Below, in pieces: positions 59,141 to 64,000 of a DNA stretch of 64,000 nucleotides (position 1 is its first letter; every line of letters begins with the position of its first letter). The notes beneath the pieces are model-generated. The model made no database searches. It was not told where the DNA came from and saw only the letters and a list, made by a program, of their open reading frames with translations. Origin of the DNA: Cristatella mucedo (taxonomy: Eukaryota > Bryozoa > Phylactolaemata > Cristatellidae); assembly GCA_009760855.2 (NCBI GenBank), contig WPIO01000020.1, forward strand, positions 6,112,001 through 6,176,000, read 5' to 3'. Position numbers and translations under genes: made by a program.

Positions 59141-61740
59141 CTGTCCGCTGAGTCTACCTCAGGTGAGAGCCTAACGGGATTAGCACAAATTAGCACACTC
59201 TAAGGACAGGGTTGAATGAATGAAGATGACATTTGCTGTTTGTAGCGCCAAAAGACCCAGCGAACGTATGGTTACTTTGTAAGTATTGCGACAAGCTGCC
59301 TGTTAACGTGTATGCCACTGTGCCAGCTTTTCTTGCTGTTTAAATTGAAATATTTTGGTAATCAGGCCTCCATTTCACGTGCACCCAAAATCTGCAGTTC
59401 GTTCCCGGCTTCCGTCACCACAGGGGCACTATTTCAAGGCGAGCCGAAGACGTGTCCATTTCGCCCAGCTTTTAATGCGAAGCTCATAAGAACTAGTATT
59501 TTATTTACCTGCTTGCTCCGCATACTTATCAGTGCATTACTCTGCACAAGTTACGAGTCAGGGGTCGGCTTGTGCACTATTGCATTCTGGTCAGTGAGTG
59601 TTAATGCATGATTTGGCACGTTTGTCACAGCACGTTGTGTCACCAGTCATTCATTCTTAGCTCTTGTTTCTCTTGCAGCCACCAATGTAGGGCTTGAATT
59701 TAGAGATTCAATTATTTTAAGGTGCCTTACCAATGACTTACTATTATGATTTCGCCCAAGAGTAAGCACGTCAGGCTTCCAAATCATTGGCAATTAACAA
59801 ACTATTTATTCAGCATTCACTGAAAGGGCACCGACAGAGTAAACGGAAACTACACACCTTAAGTGTAGGTCACTAACGTATATCTCATTATACTTCTGTA
59901 GATTTCGCCAAACAAGTGAATGTGACCTTTCACTATTGAATCCTACTAGCGATAAAGTGGCTACCGGATTCCATGCACTGATGAGCTGAATCCATTGATG
60001 GATCGATCACTGACCGTGCGAATCAGGTAGGCAACAGAACGAGCTTAACCCTAAACCAGCCAATCGGACCGTTCTGCCTGGAGTGCATAACTAAAAGAAG
60101 CGGCATTTGGTCGAACTATGAGGGGCGAACTGGCCCGTGGAAGGATTCGGAGCAAAAACTATATTCCTCCTGACAGACCAAAGGCTCGCTGGCCCCAGTT
60201 TTTCTGAACTTTTCTAAAGCCAGTGAGCTCCAGGAGTGGCTATTCTTTTATCAACTTGGTAATTTGGGCTTTCCTACGGTTTCTGCACGAACAATTTTCA
60301 TTTACCTATTTCGATAGAGTGTGCAAGCGTTCGTCTGGTCATTAGATATGTGTAGAGGCATGACAGAGAGTGGTTCGCGGACGTCGTTAGCCTATGAGAG
60401 GTGCAAGCCATTTTAATGAGCCAGAAAGCTTACGAATTTGCATCCTATTTGAGACACGAACATGCAGCCGGTCTTCATCAAAAGCATGACTAAAGGCCAG
60501 TGAAGTGTAGCAGGATGGGCAGAATAGATGTGCAAAGGGTCTAGAAAAAGATTTGGCACTCGTTGGATGCTATAAGAAGGTTTAATTGTAATTACTACTG
60601 CGACATGAACCTGCAGCCAGTAATTTCCCTGCCCAATGATTTAGCGGTGTGACAGTGGTAGCCAAGGATTCGGCATGAAATGAGGTTATCAGCTCAATTC
60701 TGCATCTTAGCCAGAGCCCGTTATATATTAGCCCAACCGGATTTCAGCTCCGATCTCCCGGCTAATTTTGACAAGAAGCGAATACAGCTTCATTGAGCGA
60801 AATAGGCAATTTGTGATCTTAGCCGTATGGTGTAAATACAGAGCATTACAACTAACCAACTCTAGGCTTGAGAATGATATCACAGATACCAGCGATGCTA
60901 CCACATGCGAGTATTTAGTTTCAATAAATTAGGCGCTTTCAAGCAATGTCACGAGGTCAACTAAACAAATGTAACTTAAGCTTAACAATTTACTGAGTGG
61001 CCACTGATGACCGATCAATTAATCCAACTTTCCGTGCAAACGCTTCAGCATGGCTCCTATCCAGATGCCTCAGAAGAAGCTTCAGTGATCCATAATTAGG
61101 CGATCATACTGAATAAGGATATTTCCAAGAACTTTTTAATAGAAATCTTGATTAGTTAAATTATATAAGATTACTAACCACTAGTCAAAAAATATTGCGC
61201 CCCTTGCTCAATTAGTCTCTTTCTCGTTCCGTTGACACAACTTTAAAATGTTGTTTCACAAGAGAAAAGTGAAGGGCTAAATTTGGATCAAACAAAAAAC
61301 GACAGTTCTTACGGGACAATTCTTTTAAAAGATCAAATATTAGCACTTCAGCTACAACATAAATTGCCAGCAAACTTTACAGCTCGTAGACCATTATTGA
61401 GCATTACAATACATCTACTTTGATGGAGGCTTTTCTTCTCTTGGCTCCGGCCACGGAATGAGGCCACTCAAAATGATGTGGGCGTAACCTGCAACAGGTA
61501 CGATGTCATCGGTATCCATGCAGTCTGTTGATTCTGCACGAACGAGCATAGAAACAATTTTCACGTTATAGCAGCAATTAATAGCAAGGCATTCCAGACG
61601 ATAACTCCTATCTGCATTGGAATTGCTTAGCCCCTCATATTTTCATGCTTTCGGACCGTGAAGATCACGGCCGTAACTTAATTACGGACGCTTACTTTAG
61701 TATAAGTAACCGAACTTCTTACTATCGCCCTGATTTCAGC
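59141..61740. other. Intergenic DNA, nothing recognised
   Basis: This is the longest stretch without a recognised gene or good repeat. A possible decayed LINE-A tail lies near 60535-60585 (GGGTCTAGAAAAAGATTTGG). Confidence 0.4.
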
Positions 61741-61743
61741 TTG

Positions 61744-62560
61744 CAATATCAGCTCCACAGTCAAATCTGCCTATTTTCAGCTACATGACATTGCCACAAT
61801 TCGGGCTTGTTTAGATAAGGATACCACGTCCAAGTTGGTCCGTGCCTTCATGACATCCCGTCTCGACTTCTGTAACTCACTGCTCACTGGCCTACCAGCA
61901 TGTACGATCGGGCGATTGCAGCTGGTGCAAAATTCCGCAGCTAGGCTTGTCTGTCGTGAGCGTCGCAGTTGCCACATTACACCACTTCTCGCCGACCTGC
62001 ACTGGGTACCAGTCAAGCAAAGGATTGACTTCAAGATTTTGTCGCTCACTTTTAGGTCCCTTCATTCTTTGACTCCAGCCTACCTCACAGATATGCTCCC
62101 CCATCAGGCCAAGCATCGTACCACCCGCTTTTCGGAATCCAACAGTCTACAAATACCTCGTACTAACCTCAAATCTGTTGGAGGCATGCATTTAGTTCGT
62201 ATGCTCCCAAAGCCTGGAACTTCCTCCCGACTTGCGTCAGAATATCCCCTGACCTGACCACAATTAAAAAGAACTTAAAAACACACCTATTTAGGACAGC
62301 ATTTAGTGGGTCCCTGTGATTCGTCCTTTGTGTGCTTATGCGTGCTGACACTGTGCATGCTGCCACTAACCATATTTGCATGCTGACCCTGTGCATGTCA
62401 CCCCTAACCATGTTATTCATTTTGTTTATTTTTCAAGCATGATATTACTCACTATTCTATTGCATTTCCCTTTGCAGCAAATGTAAAGCGCCTAGAGAGA
62501 GATTGAGTTCTCTGAGGGTGCTTTATCAAGTGCATTATTATTATTATTCTTATTATTATG
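61744..62560 (+). mobile_element. LINE-A, 0.8-kb copy
   Basis: From ATCAGCTCCACAGTCAAATC through a 140-codon open stretch (61835-62257) with [20 protein letters not shown] to the tail AAAGCGCCTAGAGAGAG ... GTGCTTT and ATTATTATTATTCTT. Close in sequence to the copies at 43228 and 49480. Confidence 0.88.
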
Positions 62561-62813
62561 ATTGCAATGATACCTGAAGAAGTCCCAAGTGATGAGCAGT
62601 GATGTGAGAGTAAGCACTTATAAGGCCAGATGCCATATCCATCAGTGGATGAACCATGTTACAATTCTCATTTATTTCATGAACAGGGAGGATAATAATC
62701 GCATTTATGAAAAGCTATTGTAATGAAAATGATGCCGTACTGCAATAAAAAGTCTAGCTCTGTACTTTGAATTGAAAGCGTCTCGTTTTCTTAGTCTCTG
62801 TCTGCCTCTCTGT

Positions 62814-63141
<328 letters not shown>

Positions 63142-64000
63142 TGGGTCTGACTGGGCCTACAAGAAAAGCCGCTACTTCGAGATCGAGCCACGACATTCCC
63201 GAAAAGAATTGCTGAGATTGCGCCACCGTCTTGAAGCTGGACAATGGCTACGTGTCGCGAGCCTTAAAACTATATTGCAAAGAGTTACTGCCTTAGCCTA
63301 GAGAGATACTAAGAATAGTATTTGTCTACTCTGCTCGCAATCGCCAGGTCAGGGTTGATCTCACTGCATAATGGCTGTTACTTTAACTTCCTCATTCATT
63401 GATCTGTCCTCCTGAAAATAAGGATAGCCAGTCTCATAGTTTACCCCAAAGCTGAGACGGCTCAATCGTGAGCAATCTAGAGACCCAATTTCACATTTCG
63501 GCAAATTATTTTTATAAATACTACTACCTCGCTGGAAAGAAGCTACTCGTCTATCAATTGCAATGAGTTTTGTGTGACAGTAGCTCCGGTGGCGGCTGTT
63601 ATAGTGGGAGTTTCACGGAGACACAGCGGGCGCTCTTGCGCGGTAAACGAGACTCTCTTATTCCTCTCAACGAGGGATATATGAGAGCTCGATCAATCGC
63701 AGCAATCAAAGAATAACCTGCATTAGTGGGCCGACGCTGCACTGCTTCAATGGCTTAACTATTGGCCACAGGTGAGGCATGTACATTAGTGTGAGGCGCT
63801 TGGCTAATTACAACAGAAGCCGCAGGCTCACACAACACAAGTGATGTTTCCTTGTCATCGCAACGATAGCTTATTTTCAAATCTGGAAGACATAATCAAC
63901 ATCTGGCTTGTTATTCTGCTTAGTAGAAGTAAAACACTATTATGACAGCACTATAACTATTGGCGGAGGGTTAATGTCGTGTAGCCCTTCATTTTTCCGA
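63142..64000. other. Terminal stretch, nothing recognised
   Basis: Just after the CT run, one + frame (63142-63300) reads as ordinary-looking protein (WAYKKSRYFEIEPRHSRKEL) for about 50 codons, but no splice acceptor or family match was seen. Confidence 0.35.

Noticed and set aside
63142-63300. Protein-like frame after the CT run (WAYKKSRYFEIEPRHSRKEL)
   Set aside because: About 50 codons, no AG acceptor in a sensible place and no family match; noted only as a weak exon candidate.

Overview
This is a eukaryotic nuclear window: intron-split genes with GT-AG junctions, long repeat-filled introns, and many LINE, SINE and DNA-transposon copies. A lophotrochozoan, most likely a mollusc (perhaps a gastropod), fits best. 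The reasons are a two-BIR/UBA/RING inhibitor-of-apoptosis gene of the kind greatly expanded in molluscs, abundant L2/CR1-like LINEs with tRNA-derived SINEs, and a SPIN-like hAT MITE of a type reported (from memory) in a pond snail. The species cannot be named from the sequence alone.

Two protein-coding genes could be assembled exon by exon with consistent splice phases, both on the + strand. (1) An inhibitor-of-apoptosis (BIRC/IAP) gene lies at 9755-23724, with 8 coding exons and 468 codons. Its order is BIR1, BIR2, UBA, linker, C-terminal RING. (2) COQ4, the mitochondrial ubiquinone-biosynthesis protein, lies at 31639-53724, with 7 exons and 290 codons. It has a basic N-terminal presequence and an intact HDxxHx11E metal-binding motif. 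The two genes are about 8 kb apart and have no evident functional link.

Layout. 1-9.7 kb: no recognised gene, two GC-rich blocks (3.3-4.6 and 7.3-8.3 kb) and LINE tails. 9.7-23.7 kb: IAP gene with LINE, SINE and MITE insertions in its introns. 23.9-25.6 kb: three TA-rich blocks, two of them centres of near-perfect 28-bp-arm palindromes. 26.6-27.4 kb: LINE-B copy. 27.7-31.6 kb: GC-rich intergenic stretch without a recognised gene. 31.6-53.7 kb: COQ4; its 11.8-kb intron 5 and 6.3-kb intron 6 are graveyards of nested retroelements. 55.35-56.09 kb: solo-LTR candidate. 57.5-58.2 kb: 148-bp MITE and an 18-bp minisatellite. 58-62.6 kb: more LINE-A copies. 62.8-63.1 kb: long (CT)n.

Two LINE families dominate. 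LINE-A ends in (ATT)n and carries a conserved 3' stem-loop; its best RT-bearing copy is 49480-51716. LINE-B ends in an (ATTAC)n-like pentamer; its best copy is 35527-37850. One tRNA-derived SINE family (S2) carries a 3' tail clearly homologous to the LINE-A stem-loop, a SINE-LINE partnership readable inside this one window. No copy has an intact ORF. I found no evidence of a wholly new biological system. The most unusual items are the SPIN-like MITE, the shared SINE/LINE tail, the (TA)n palindromes, the 148-bp MITE pair and an altered peptide-groove residue in BIR2.
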